Positions 54,613 to 64,000 of a DNA stretch of 64,000 nt are shown here, in pieces. Location of the stretch: positions 7,574,001 to 7,638,000 of the forward strand of contig NC_069657.1 in assembly GCF_027244095.1 (NCBI RefSeq). Direction: 5' to 3'. Every line of letters begins with the position of its first letter. The first letter of the stretch is position 1. This DNA comes from Hemicordylus capensis. Taxonomy: Eukaryota > Chordata > Lepidosauria > Squamata > Cordylidae. The position numbers and the translations under genes were made by a program. The notes beneath the pieces were generated by a model that saw only the letters and a program-made list of their open reading frames with translations, was not told the DNA's origin and searched no databases.

Positions 54613-55452
54613 AAGTACATACATTCTCATCCTGCTCTTCCCCTGCTACCCCCCCAATATCATGGTAATTTCTTTTATGTCTGGAAGGTCAGGTTTCCTC
54701 TTGTGAGGATGCCCAGAAAAGCCTCTTCTGGTAACGTTGTGTGTGTGTGGGCGGGGGGGGGGGGAGAGAATCTACCATTGCATTTGCTCCCTTTTTATAT
54801 AATAATAGATTAGATCACGGAATATACCAATGCCAAATTCCAGAGGTCTGACATGCAAGCTGCAAAAGAGAAGGCATTTACTGGACACTTACATAAAGTG
54901 TTGCAATCCTGACTCCAAATGTTTCAGATCTGGTGCATCTCTAAAAAATGTGTTCCACAGTAGTCTTAATTAGAAACACATCACATGGCAGTGATTGGGA
55001 CCTGATAGCAGGACTGCCACTTTTTGAGCCAGTGGGTAGAATGAAGGTGAAGGTAAAGTGTGCCGTCAAGTCAATGTCGGGCGAGCGCTCTGTTAACCTT
55101 GTTTATTTGATTGTGTCTCAGCCGCGACTGACGCACTGGGGTGGGGTGGGGACCCCAGGAAGGCACCGTGCTAAGCCCGCTCTCCCTGCACAAACCCTGT
55201 CTGGCGCTTCACACCAATTGTGTGAAGCGACTCTCCAACAACCACCTCTGAAAAGATGCTGTCCTGAGATTGCTCTCCCCCTGCTAAATGTAAGAGAATC
55301 GCCACTTTAAAAAGTGCCTCTTTGCTCAGTTACCAGGGGTAGTCTAATTCTGGAGGGAAACGGTGGAGGACATCACTCCATAGTTGTGGAGTCTCTCCAC
55401 ATAAGCAGTGTTTGGAGCTGGATGGGGTTTGGCGGGCAGAGTGGGTCAAGCC
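54613..55452 (+). other. SAMD4A intron, unassigned part
   Basis: Includes a short Sauria-SINE 3' end remnant at 55043-55080 (GTGTGCCGTCAAGTCAATGT) and a (GT)n/G-rich run at 54738-54765. Confidence 0.45.
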
Positions 55453-55893
55453 TGTTGGGAACACAGCGGAATTTGGTTAGGTATGTGTGTATGCTGAGAG
55501 TAAAGTAACTTGGAGCCAGCTCATAGTTTCAAATCAATATAAGTGGTATTTATTAGAGAACTCCATTCTAGATAGGAAAGTGAGGAGTTAAGATCTCTAA
55601 TCTATCTATCTAGCTGGATGCAGATGGATTCTGCATCTCTGCACACATGGTGCAGGGGACAGGAGCTTGCATGTTGCAAGGTAGAAGGAAGGGAAGAAAG
55701 GGGAAGAGAGGAAGTGCAAAGCAGGAAGTAAGTAAGTTAGTCCCTGAGAGTAGCAATCTACATTCCAAAGAGATAGTGTCAGAGCAGTAGAGAAGGGATG
55801 ACCAATGTCTTGACCCTCTAGCCCTCTGACTCACTAGTCTGTCCTCCACTGTCATTGAGACAAGAGACAGCGCATAGTCCTTCACTTCCAACA
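55453..55893 (-). mobile_element. Solo LTR (fossil), 441 bp
   Basis: On the minus strand it runs from TGTTGG to CCAACA, the inverted ends of an LTR, and contains an AATAAA polyadenylation signal near its 3' part. Both sides carry the 5-base duplication AAGCC (55448-55452, 55894-55898). No internal retroviral region is attached, so it is the product of recombination between two LTRs. Family not determined: 5 bp fits Gypsy-type or some ERV groups. The intact duplication suggests moderate age. Confidence 0.85.
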
Positions 55894-55942
55894 AAGCCCG
55901 CACACGAGCGGCAAGCCCTCCCTGGGCGGCCGGATTGGCCAC

Positions 55943-56414
55943 TAGGGATGTGCACGGAACTGGGCAGAGGAGGCTTGAAGGTGGGGGGTTTCTGCTTTAA
56001 GGGTGGGGGAGGTGCACTTACCCCTCCCTCTGCTTCCCCCCCGCCAGTCATCCGTGTTTTAAAAGTCCTCCCTGCAGCCCTGTTGCCTGCTTGACTGGAA
56101 GTAGGCGGAAGTATCCAACATGCCTGTGTGGGCACACATATGCCTGTGACTTGCCCGCGTATGCGTCTGGATGTGCAGGCGCATTGGATACTTCCGCCTA
56201 CTTCCAGTAAAGGGGACAATGGGGCGTCAGGGAGGTACGCTGCCACCCCGGTGGACTTCTAAAACACGGAGTGCTGGCAGGGGGAAAGCAGAGGGAGGGG
56301 TAAGTGCAGCCTCCCTTGCCCTTAAAGCAGAATGCCCCCGGCAGAACCGCCCACCATTCGAACTGGTTCGGAGGCCCATAAAGGGCCTCTGAACTGGTTC
56401 CGTGCACATCCCTA
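55943..56414. mobile_element. hAT element (TAGGGATGTGCAC family)
   Basis: TAGGGATGTGCACGGAACTG at left, CCGTGCACATCCCTA at right. Flanking 8-mers TTGGCCAC / TCGGCCGT match at 5 of 8. It contains an inverted pair about TAGGCGGAAGTATCCAA / TTGGATACTTCCGCCTA at 56104-56120 and 56185-56201. Confidence 0.85.
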
Positions 56415-56419
56415 TCGGC

Positions 56420-56772
56420 CGTCCACATGATTACTGGCCCTGTCACGAAGCTGGTAGGGACGCTGGAAATTGGGGGCCATCCAGCGCCCGGAAGTTCCAG
56501 AATGCCCCACGTAAGTTTGCGGGCCATTCTGGGGCGACCCCCGACGCTGGGAGGCTTGCTACCAGCAGACGCAGAGCCGCGCTGCAGTGTCTCATGATAA
56601 AAACAAAAACAAAAAAGGGGTAGCGGAGTGCTCGCTCGGCTAACCCCATTTTAGAGGAGTGCTACTTTAGCTGCCGTTAAACCACCGGGCTTGCCAGTGA
56701 GCCCAGTGGTTCTCACGATGGGGGAAAACCGGGCTGGGCTCCCCGGTTTCCCCTCATTGTGAGAATAGCCTC
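56420..56772. repeat. Unnamed DNA-transposon-like repeat, second copy
   Basis: The right end ATTGTGAGAATAGCCTC is the complement of the GAGGCTATTCTCAC end at 25495. Interior GTTAAACCACCGGGCTTGCC. Left edge not defined. Confidence 0.5.
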
Positions 56773-57216
56773 GTGGTTTGGTAATTCCAGAATGAAGGGC
56801 CAGGAACTGTTCAGCTTAAGAAGAACAGCCTCCTCTCCCCTGGCTCAGAAAGTGAAGGCTACCCCAGATCATAAATGGATGTGTGGACCTGCGCGTGTGC
56901 TGCTGGCGGACATCTCCCTGTCTCTGTTCCATTCTTGTGTTCTGCGTTCATAGATCCAAAATAACCACTGCTCATGCTTGAGGCTCGCTTTCTCGCCCCC
57001 GTCATCGCTACTGACGAGAGGGTTCACTCCTAAGCCTGCATGTTTCCCACACTACTGAGGACAGTGGAACAGCTGGCGGGAAGCAAAGTTGTGCCAAGCG
57101 GGGTTTTAATACATACCCAGAGACTGGCTGATATATACACAGAGCTGGGTGCAATCTGTGCTATAAAACCAAAATAATGTTCTGCACTGATAGACGTTGA
57201 CTTCTGTAACCTATGT

Positions 57217-57218
57217 GA

Positions 57219-57267
<49 letters not shown>
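57217..57267. repeat. (TG)n microsatellite
   Basis: About 25 uninterrupted TG units followed by TATGTGTTTG, directly before the L2-group tail. Confidence 0.97.
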
Positions 57268-57274
<7 letters not shown>

Positions 57275-57279
57275 TTGTT

Positions 57280-58010
57280 TGTTTAATTTAGCTAGCATAT
57301 TTTTATACCGCCCAAAACTCACGTCTCTGGGCGGTTCACAGCAAAGCAAACAAAACAGAAAAGGTTAAAACACCAGTTAAAATAAATGACAACAAAAATT
57401 AAAACACCAATTAAAACAAAATAAATGATACAGCAAAAGTTAAAACGCTACAACAATTCAAAGCTTAAAACATTTTAAACAATGTTAAAACTATTAAAAC
57501 AATATTTAGTTAAAAGCCTGGGTGAATAGATGTGTCTCTAAAAACTTTTTAAAAGTTGTCAGAGATGGGAAGGCTCTTATTTCAGCAGGGAGTGTGTTCC
57601 AGAGCTTTGAGGCAGCAGCAGAGAAGGCCCGTCCCCGGGTAGCCACCAGACGAGCCAGTGGTAACTGCAGACAGACCTCTCCTGATTATCTCAATGGGCG
57701 GTGGGGCTCATGGCGAAGAAGACATTCTCTTAAACACCCAGGGCCCAAGCCGTTTAGGGCTTTATAGGTTATAACCAACACCTTGTATTTTGCCCGGAAA
57801 CCTATTGGCAGCCAGTGTAGATCTTTTAAGATAGGAGTAATACGGTCTCTCCTAGATGACCCAGAGACCAACCTGGCTGCTGCATTCTGTACCAATTGTA
57901 GTTTCTGGACTATACACAAGGGCAGCCCCACATAGAGCACATTGCAGTAATCCAGTCTGGGGGTTACCAGCATATGTACCACTGTTCTGAGGTCGTTTGT
58001 CTCAAATGGA
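57280..58010 (-). mobile_element. L2/CR1-group LINE 3' end, minus strand
   Basis: Minus frame: MLVTPRLDYCNVLYVGLPLC, LQLVQNAAARLVSGSSRRDR, AKYKVLVITYKALNGLGPGC. The plus-strand tail TTTATACCGCCCAAAACTCA starts it. This copy has a 98-residue uninterrupted frame and is among the best kept of its family here. Confidence 0.9.
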
Positions 58011-58043
58011 GTATATCTGCTGCACTCAATACATTATTTAGAT

Positions 58044-58135
58044 CAGTTCTCAAACTAGGGTCCCCAGAGGTTGCTGGACTACAATTCCCATCATCCTCAG
58101 CCCCAATGGCCAAAGCCAAAGTTTGATAACCCCTG
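58044..58135. mobile_element. Foldback hAT MITE (CAGGGNTTCTCAA type)
   Basis: CAGTTCTCAAACTAGGGTCC left, AAGTTTGATAACCCCTG right. No clear duplication. Confidence 0.68.
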
Positions 58136-58477
58136 CTATATATTGTTGAGCAAACATCTCTGCAGGGTTCCTGTACTGAGATTTCAGCAGCATTTCCCAC
58201 AGACTTCCAGTCCTACCCTGGCAGTCTTAAGGACTAGAGCCTTGCTTTTCTATTTATAGTTTCATTTGAAATAACTATAAGTTGAGTTTCTCAGGGTGCA
58301 AAATCCATTCTGCATTTTATAAAGTAGCAGAGAGGCTGTTTGTTTCAAGCTTGGGAGGGAAGAAAAGTGATGAGGGAAGGGAGCTCGGGATCAGTAGTAA
58401 GTTGTCAGAGCGGAGCTGGAAGCCGGAGGGTCAGAACAAGCCAGGAACTGAGACTCGTTGGTCAGAAAGAAGAGTAA

Positions 58478-58625
58478 GAGGCTATTCACACAATTGTAGA
58501 AAATTGGGCTAGCCTCCACTAGCCCGATTTTCTACAATCGTGAGAACTACCGGGCACGGCTGTGAGCCTGGTGGTTCTTGAGCAGGTAACCCGCTCAAGT
58601 AGTCCGCCCCTTTAACTGAGTTTGC
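58478..58625. repeat. Unnamed DNA-transposon-like repeat, third copy
   Basis: GAGGCTATTCACACAATTGT left. A near-perfect palindrome GAAAATTGGGCTAG / CTAGCCCGATTTTC sits at 58499-58535. Right edge not clear. Confidence 0.5.
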
Positions 58626-58639
58626 GGAGCGGTTAAATC

Positions 58640-59040
58640 CACATAGAGAGATGCTCTCCAGGATGATCTGTCTTCCACTTGGCCTCTAAGGTCTCTCGGT
58701 GCATTCATTGCTGTCGTAATCAAGTCCATCCACCTTGCTGCTGGTTGTCCTCTTCTCCTCTTACTTTCAACCTTTCCCAGCATTATAGATTTCTCAAGGG
58801 AGCTGGGTCTTTGCATCATGTGTCCGAAGTATGCTAGTTTGAGCCTGGTCATTTGTGCCTCCAGTGAAAATTCAGGATTGATTTGTTCTATGATCCATTT
58901 GTTTGTTTTCCTGGCTATCCATGGCATCCTCAAAAGTCTTCTCCAGCACCAAAGTTCAAAAGCATCAAAGGCCAGCTTTCGCATTCATAAAATGTCATGG
59001 GGAAAACCATTGTCCGAACAATTCTAATCTTTGTAGATTG
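58640..59040 (-). mobile_element. Bov-B LINE 3' part
   Basis: Minus frame: AFELWCWRRLLRMPWIARKT, NKWIIEQINPEFSLEAQMTR, FGHMMQRPSSLEKSIMLGKV. Close to 946-1380 at the protein level but better kept, ending at the low-coordinate side. Confidence 0.9.
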
Positions 59041-59042
59041 AG

Positions 59043-59150
59043 CCTCCTGCTCAAAACCTTGGAGAGCCACTGCCAGTCAGTGTAGACAATACTGAGCTAG
59101 ATGGACCAATGGTCGGGCTCAGTAGAAGGCAGCTTCCTATGATCCAGTCT
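59043..59150 (+). repeat. 5S/tRNA SINE tail fragment
   Basis: CCTTGGAGAGCCACTGCCAG to GGCAGCTTCCTATGATCC, tail only. Confidence 0.75.
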
Positions 59151-59512
59151 TTCATATGAAGAAGAACCAGTGGCTGGCCTGGGTGAGTGGAACCACGCCT
59201 GAGAACCCTTCACAGCCCATAGAGCGGCTCCAGCCCGTAGCCTTCGTGGCTTATGGCACAAGGCAGCTGTGCAGAGAGCTGGAATTCCTGCCTCTGGTCC
59301 CAGCAGCTTCTAAGACAAGATTCAAAGGTCTATATCCTTTGACAGGTTAGAGCTGGAATTTTGAGCAGTCAAGTATGGTTGAATGATTAACTTTTATGAG
59401 AACGAAAAGGACACTTTCATTTTTAAAGGTTTGATATGTGGATTGTAGAGAGAAACTGTGGTGGTGATACAATGGCGGACATCCTTATTAATTGAGCAGG
59501 GCATTGCACTAG
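59151..59512 (+). other. SAMD4A intron, unassigned part
   Basis: No exon or element recognised. Confidence 0.4.
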
Positions 59513-59940
59513 CAGAGGCGCTCTTACCCCTGGACTTTGGAGCCGACAGTCAGGGCCTCGACACCCTCTGGGGGCCCCCAAATCCTCTTTAGTCTGTCCT
59601 GGATGGTGTGGTTCCCGTGCTGGCCTGTGCTGAGCCGGGTAGCCGAGTGTGATTGTGACCTGCGCTGGGTGCTTTAGAGACGCGGGGTGTGTGTGTGTGT
59701 GGATAAATATGTGGGATGGGGATATGTTAAGTTGTGTGTTGAAATGTTTCTGCTAATGCATATTTGCATCCCGGTTTTATATTCTTACATTCTTGTGAGT
59801 TCAGTTGCGGTTTGTGCCCTCAAGAACCCACGTGTTAAAAATGCTGCGTGTGTCACTGTCTGTGTGTGTGTAGAAGGATGATGCAGGTGGGGTGGGCGGG
59901 CTCCAAAGGCCTTTAGGCCCAGGCTCCAAAATTACCTCTG
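59513..59940. mobile_element. hAT element (CAGAGGCGC family), near-perfect duplication
   Basis: CAGAGGCGCTCTTACCCCTG left, CCAAAATTACCTCTG right; TGCACTAG (59505-59512) and TGCACTAA (59941-59948) match at 7 of 8. Interior TCCTCTTTAGTCTGTCCTGG is shared in opposite orientation with 52575-52770. A (TG)n run at 59688 is internal. Confidence 0.9.
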
Positions 59941-60087
59941 TGCACTAAAATAGCAGTCCCCAGCCTTTAAAACAAATGTACCCCTTCTATCACAGACCTT
60001 CAGCTTGGGCTTGCAGTTTGTGGTTCCTCCTGCGCCGCAAAATGGCCATGGACTCTCCCTTCACTCCTTGGTAGTTGATGTGAGGAA

Positions 60088-60459
60088 CAGGAGCGTAGGG
60101 AGGCCCCTTGGCCCCACCCACACATCTGACATCAGGCGCAGGGGGCTGTCTAGCCACACCCCTGCACTGCGGGGTTGTGGTCACCTTCCTGCGGCCCCGT
60201 TTGGAAGGGAGATTGATCGGCCAGGAGCAGCTATGCCTGCCTTTAAGGGAGGGAGAGTCACTCCGGCCACGCTGCCAATGCTGCGCAGGCTGATTTTGAT
60301 TCCAAATGGGGCCGCACAACCCTGTTTGGGACCGAAATAATGCCGCCCCCGCGTCTGACGTCAGACACAGGAGGCATGTCTGGGGCTGCACTCGCGGCCC
60401 CTGATTGGTGGAGGCCCGGGTTCTTTGAACCCATTCGCCCAGTGGTGGCTCTGCCCCTG
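60088..60459. mobile_element. hAT element (CAGGAGCGTAG family), perfect duplication
   Basis: CAGGAGCGTAGGGAGGCCCC left, GGTGGCTCTGCCCCTG right; GTGAGGAA on both sides (60080-60087, 60460-60467). Related to 2098-2265. Confidence 0.92.
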
Positions 60460-60539
60460 GTGAGGAAGTGTATATGTGTTTAGAAAAATGTATTCCTATC
60501 TCCAGCTTTTTTTCATTTGTTTTTCAAATTCTTAAGTGA

Positions 60540-60735
60540 TTTTCGAGGAAATGTGACACGGATTGAAATGCAGTGAACTGGAAAAATATAGCTTATTTGT
60601 TGCTTCATAATTCAATCAAAGTCCAGACTTTCTGTCTCAAAAAGTACCTGAGTAAGCTGCCAAGGTTTGTTGGAAGGTATCATTCCCCATGTTTTTCCAA
60701 TGGGGGAGTTTTTCCACATTTCCCAGCAAAGTAAT
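60540..60735 (+). repeat. Unnamed interspersed repeat, copy 3 (partial)
   Basis: TGCCAAGGTTTGTTGGAAG and TTTTCCAATGGGGGAGTTTT correspond to 5590-5660. The second half of the family is absent. Confidence 0.55.
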
Positions 60736-60744
60736 CATCCCACC

Positions 60745-61060
60745 CCTTTATTCTTTATTCACGGGGGTTCCATCCGCCTATTTCCGCGGATAACGAGACC
60801 ATGAAAAAAGACACCTTAACCCTAATGCTCCGATTAGTCTTTTTTGAAGTTTAAAAAAAAATTTTTACAGAAAAGAGCCACAACATTGCTCAGCATTATG
60901 AAATGGAGGCTGGAAATGACATCAAAAGTCCAGCCACTCAGGAACCACAGATAGGCAAAAGTAACCCTAATTTTGCCCCCCAAATAAAGAAACTGGGTCC
61001 CTATATCCCAACTGCAAATACGCGAAACTGCAGGTGCCGGGACAACCTGTATGAAGGCCA
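60745..61060. mobile_element. Tigger/pogo-like non-autonomous element, second copy
   Basis: GGGGGTTCCATCCGCCTATT and CCGCGGATAACGAGACC resemble the right end of the copy at 35609; GGTGCCGGGACAACCTGTAT the other. Both share GGCTGGAAATGAC and related interior blocks. No TA duplication could be read with confidence. Confidence 0.55.
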
Positions 61061-61904
61061 CCCGTATAAGATCTCTCTCTGTCTCTCTCTCTCTCTCTCT
61101 CATGGCTACTCAAAACACTGGCTTACATCCAGACTAAGTTGTTCATGATGACTCTCATTGAAATTAGTGGGGGTACTCAGTTTTCTACAGCTGTCACCCT
61201 CCTCCCTCCCTCCCCTTCTGCAGCAGACACATCACTGAGGATGCATCGGCTTCAAGCCAGCAATCCTCATATGGGGCAGCTGCAGTGTGGAGAGGCAGGA
61301 GACCCCCAGTTCAAGTGCCCCATGGGGTTCTAGTACCCCTTGTTGGGAACCCCTGCATTCATGCAGAGCTGTTGCCTTAGGCACTTGCACTAATTCTGGA
61401 GACGGCTTTCCAGGCTAGTGTTGTGCAACCACAACCATACTTGTGCAGCAGTGGCAGGGAATCCTCGCACAAGAATGCTGCAGTGCAAGTGCACAACCCC
61501 ATTTTTTAAGGCAACTCTGCAGTCTTCTTGTACTAGTGCAACTTTTTTAGGCAAGTGTTTTGTTAGTCAGGATGTCGGCCGATGTCAATAACTTCTTTAA
61601 AAAGAACAGAAATAAGGAATTACTGTAATCATGAGGCACCCCTTCTGTTTCATAAGGAGAGAGCAGTTGTCCACGCAGCCCAGCACAGCATCTCTTCAGT
61701 GGCTGGCACCGGTGTCTGAGTGTGTGTGTGGTTTCGGCGATTGTGAGCCCTTTTGAGACAGGGAACCATTTTCTCATACTTCTTGCTACACGGACCACTT
61801 TGAGAATGAATCGCGGTATATATGTATTTTAGCACTTACACAAGTGAGTGATATGTGTCTGTAATTCACACTTAATACACTGTAATTCACACTCTTGCTG
61901 GTGT
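61061..61904 (+). other. SAMD4A intron, unassigned part
   Basis: (TC)n at 61075-61099, a worn LINE-like 3' end at about 61737-61830 (TTGTGAGCCCTTTTGAGACA), no exon. Confidence 0.45.
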
Positions 61905-62165
61905 CTATCTTATACCCCTGCTAACTTGGCAAAGAGGCACCTTTGAACGTGGTGATTCTCTTTATTTAGCAGAGGGAGAGTAACTGGCCCGATCCAGCCC
62001 CCAGCACAGTACTTCCAGTGACTGTTGCTGGTGTGTGTCTTTTATGTTTCTTTTAGACTGTGAGCCCTTTGGGGACAGGGATCCATCTTATTAATTTATT
62101 ATATCTCTGTGTAAACCGCCCTGAGCCATTTTTGGAAGGGCGGTATAGAAATTGCATTATTATTA
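61905..62165 (+). repeat. Interspersed repeat with LINE-like 3' end, copy 2
   Basis: CTAACTTGGCAAAGAGGCAC to GTAAACCGCCCTGAGCC and AAGGGCGGTATAGAAATT, the same layout as 3700-3970, with an (ATT)n tail. Confidence 0.72.
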
Positions 62166-62240
62166 TTATTAAATCATCATCATTATTTTAATATTGTTGT
62201 ATTGCTGGTCTACGACCGAAATAAAGTTTTACTTACTTAC

Positions 62241-62298
<58 letters not shown>
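62241..62298. repeat. (ATT)n microsatellite at the 3' edge of a Dong/R4 LINE
   Basis: About 19 ATT units, uninterrupted, abutting the LINE's 3' end. Confidence 0.97.
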
Positions 62299-63927
62299 TC
62301 TTGTTTACACAGTCAGACAGGTGTTATTGACTGGTTTGTTTTATCCAGACATGGAGTCCTTCCCAAGGACCTGGGATGGCTGGATTTTATTGTAAATTGT
62401 TATAGATATCATCGCAGAATATAGGCTGTTCCCAGTAAAGCTGCTTTTTGTAATTGGCTGATGGTGATTTCTGTGGTCCCTATGGTGTTGAGGTGCTCTT
62501 CAAAGTCTTTTGGAACTGCACCCAGGGCGCCAGTGACCACTGGGATTATTTTGGTCTTTTTCTGCCACAGCCTTTCAATTTCAATTTGTAGATCTTTGTA
62601 TTTGGTGATTTTTTCTATTTCTTTTTCTTCTATTCTGCCATCCCCTGGTATTGCTATGTCGATTATTTTCACTTGTTTTTCTTTCTTCTAAACTACAGTT
62701 CTATCTGGTGTATTGTGTGGCAGATGTTTGTCTGTTTGTAGTCGGATGTCCCAATATATTTTTACATCTTCATTTTCTTCAACTTTTTCAATTTTATGGT
62801 CCCACCAATTCTTGGCTACAGGTAGCTTGTATTTTTTGCAGATCTTCCAGTGTATCATCCCTGCTACCGTGTCATGCCTTTGTTTGTAGTCAGTCCGTGC
62901 GATCTTCTTACAACAGCTGATCAGGTGGTCCACGGTTTCATCTGCTTCTTTACAAAGGCGGCACTTGCTGTTTGTGGTTGATTTTTCTACTTTGGCTCTT
63001 ATTGCATTTGTTCTTAGTGCCTGTTGTTGTGCAGCCAGTATTCAACCCTCTGTTTCTTTCTTCAAGTTGCCATTCTTAAGCCATTGCCAGGTCTTGGTGA
63101 TGTCTGATTTTCCACTTATATTGTGCAAATATTGACCATGCAGGGGCTTATTTCTCAATTTTTCTGCTCGGTTCTTGACTTGTTCTTTCTTGTAGGCCTG
63201 CTTTGTTTCATTGGTGTTGAATAGTTTCGCGTTCTTGACCATTTGAAGTGCATCTTCTTCACTTTCCTTGATATATTCTTCAAGGCCTCTTTTCTTCTCC
63301 TCTACTGTTTGATGGACTTGCAGCATTCCTCTTCCACCTGAGCTGCAAGGGAGGTATAGCCTATCTACATCACTGTGGGGGTGCAGAGCATGATTGATGG
63401 TCATGATTTTCCTGGTCTTACGATCCAGCATCTCTAGCTCTGCCTGGGTCCAGTCTATTATTCCTGCAGTGTATCTGATAACAGGTATAGCCCAGGTGTT
63501 TATGGCTTGTATGGTGTTCCCGCCATTGAGTTTGGACTTGAGGATTTTTCTAACTCTCCTGATGTATTCACTTCCAATTTTTCTTTTAACTTCAGTGTGT
63601 GCGATGTTATCAGCCTGGAGAATGCCCAAGTATTTGTAAGGTTCTTTCTCTTCCAGGTTCTTGATCTTGCTTCCATTGGGCAGTTCGATTCCTTCTGTTT
63701 TTGTTATTTTTCCTCTGTTCATTATTAATGCAGCACACTTGTTTAGTCCAAACTCCATTGCTATATCGCTACTGAATATACGGACAGTGTTTAGCAGTGA
63801 TTCGATTTCTGACTGGGACTTTCCATACAACTTCAGATCGTCCATGTACAGCAGATGGTTGATTTGACTTGATGTTTTAGATGTTTGGTATCCGAGGCCT
63901 GTTTTGTTTAGTATTTGTGAAAGTGGG

Positions 63928-63929
<2 letters not shown>
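62299..63929 (-). mobile_element. Dong/R4-type LINE, 5'-truncated, minus strand
   Basis: Minus frame 63042-63928 reads SQINHLLYMDDLKLYGKSQS (the YxDD motif as YMDD), FGLNKCAALIMNRGK, EPYKYLGILQADNIAHTEVK and RYTAGIIDWTQAELEMLDRK. After a break come CRLCKEADETVDHLISCCKK (CCHC-type zinc motif), then TPDRTVV and IIDIAIPGDGRIEEK, the PD...D core of a restriction-like endonuclease, and QLQKAALLGTAYILRRYL at the end. This is the layout of early-branching LINEs with a C-terminal restriction-like endonuclease. A stop lies between the PD and D parts, so this copy is inactive. It is missing the N-terminal half. Confidence 0.88.
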
Positions 63930-63977
<48 letters not shown>

Positions 63978-63983
63978 AATATT
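63930..63983. repeat. (ATT)n microsatellite at the 5' edge of a Dong/R4 LINE
   Basis: About 15 ATT units then AATAATATT; the LINE frame stops abruptly at its border. Confidence 0.96.
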
Positions 63984-64000
63984 ACAGCACACTACTGAAC

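Noticed and set aside
41177-64000. Further SAMD4A coding exons
   Set aside because: No frame resembling the known next exon was seen; the remaining frames are repeats or short chance ORFs.
1-64000. CRISPR arrays, operons or other prokaryotic systems
   Set aside because: The DNA is vertebrate; the direct repeats present are microsatellites and transposon copies.

Overview
The window is nuclear DNA of a vertebrate, almost certainly a squamate reptile (lizard or snake). Three host genes appear in the order GMFB (minus) - CGRRF1 (plus) - SAMD4A (plus), the order I recall for human chromosome 14q22. The repeat fauna is squamate-like: Bov-B (RTE) LINEs, SINEs with a Bov-B-like tail (Sauria-SINE type), CR1 and L2-group LINEs, Dong/R4 LINEs, a 5S-rRNA-headed SINE family and many non-autonomous hAT DNA transposons. 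I cannot name the species.

Layout: 1-500 is the GC-rich promoter and first exon of GMFB, whose coding part here is only the ATG (64-66, minus). 540-6200 is intergenic and holds a SINE, a Bov-B LINE with a hAT nested in it, and other repeats. CGRRF1 runs from 6659 to 22669 in six coding exons (6659-6762, 10273-10412, 13151-13328, 15525-15672, 17566-17673, 22361-22669). Together they encode 328 residues with an N-terminal hydrophobic segment and a complete C-terminal C3HC4 RING. Its introns are rich in foldback hAT elements, nested hATs and LINE remains. 22670-37800 is a gene-free interval of LINE, SINE and hAT copies. 37850-40300 is a strong CpG island, the SAMD4A promoter. The first SAMD4A coding exon is 40981-41176, and everything from 41177 to the end is its first coding intron.

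The three host genes are not functionally linked in any way the sequence shows: GMFB is an actin/Arp2/3 regulator, CGRRF1 a membrane RING E3 ligase, and SAMD4A (Smaug1) an RNA-binding translational repressor. I found no new gene system. The most informative structures are in the mobile fraction: (a) a SINE family combining a 5S-rRNA-like head, a tRNA-like module and a shared tail, with apparent tRNA-only copies in the same window; (b) a Dong/R4 LINE bordered on both sides by (ATT)n; (c) hAT insertions dated by nesting, many with exact 8-bp target duplications; (d) a 55-bp perfect hairpin just upstream of CGRRF1 exon 3; (e) a solo LTR with an intact 5-bp duplication.

All family names come from reading the sequence against remembered consensus features, without a database search. 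Boundaries given to the base are those where target duplications or splice sites could be read; others are approximate.
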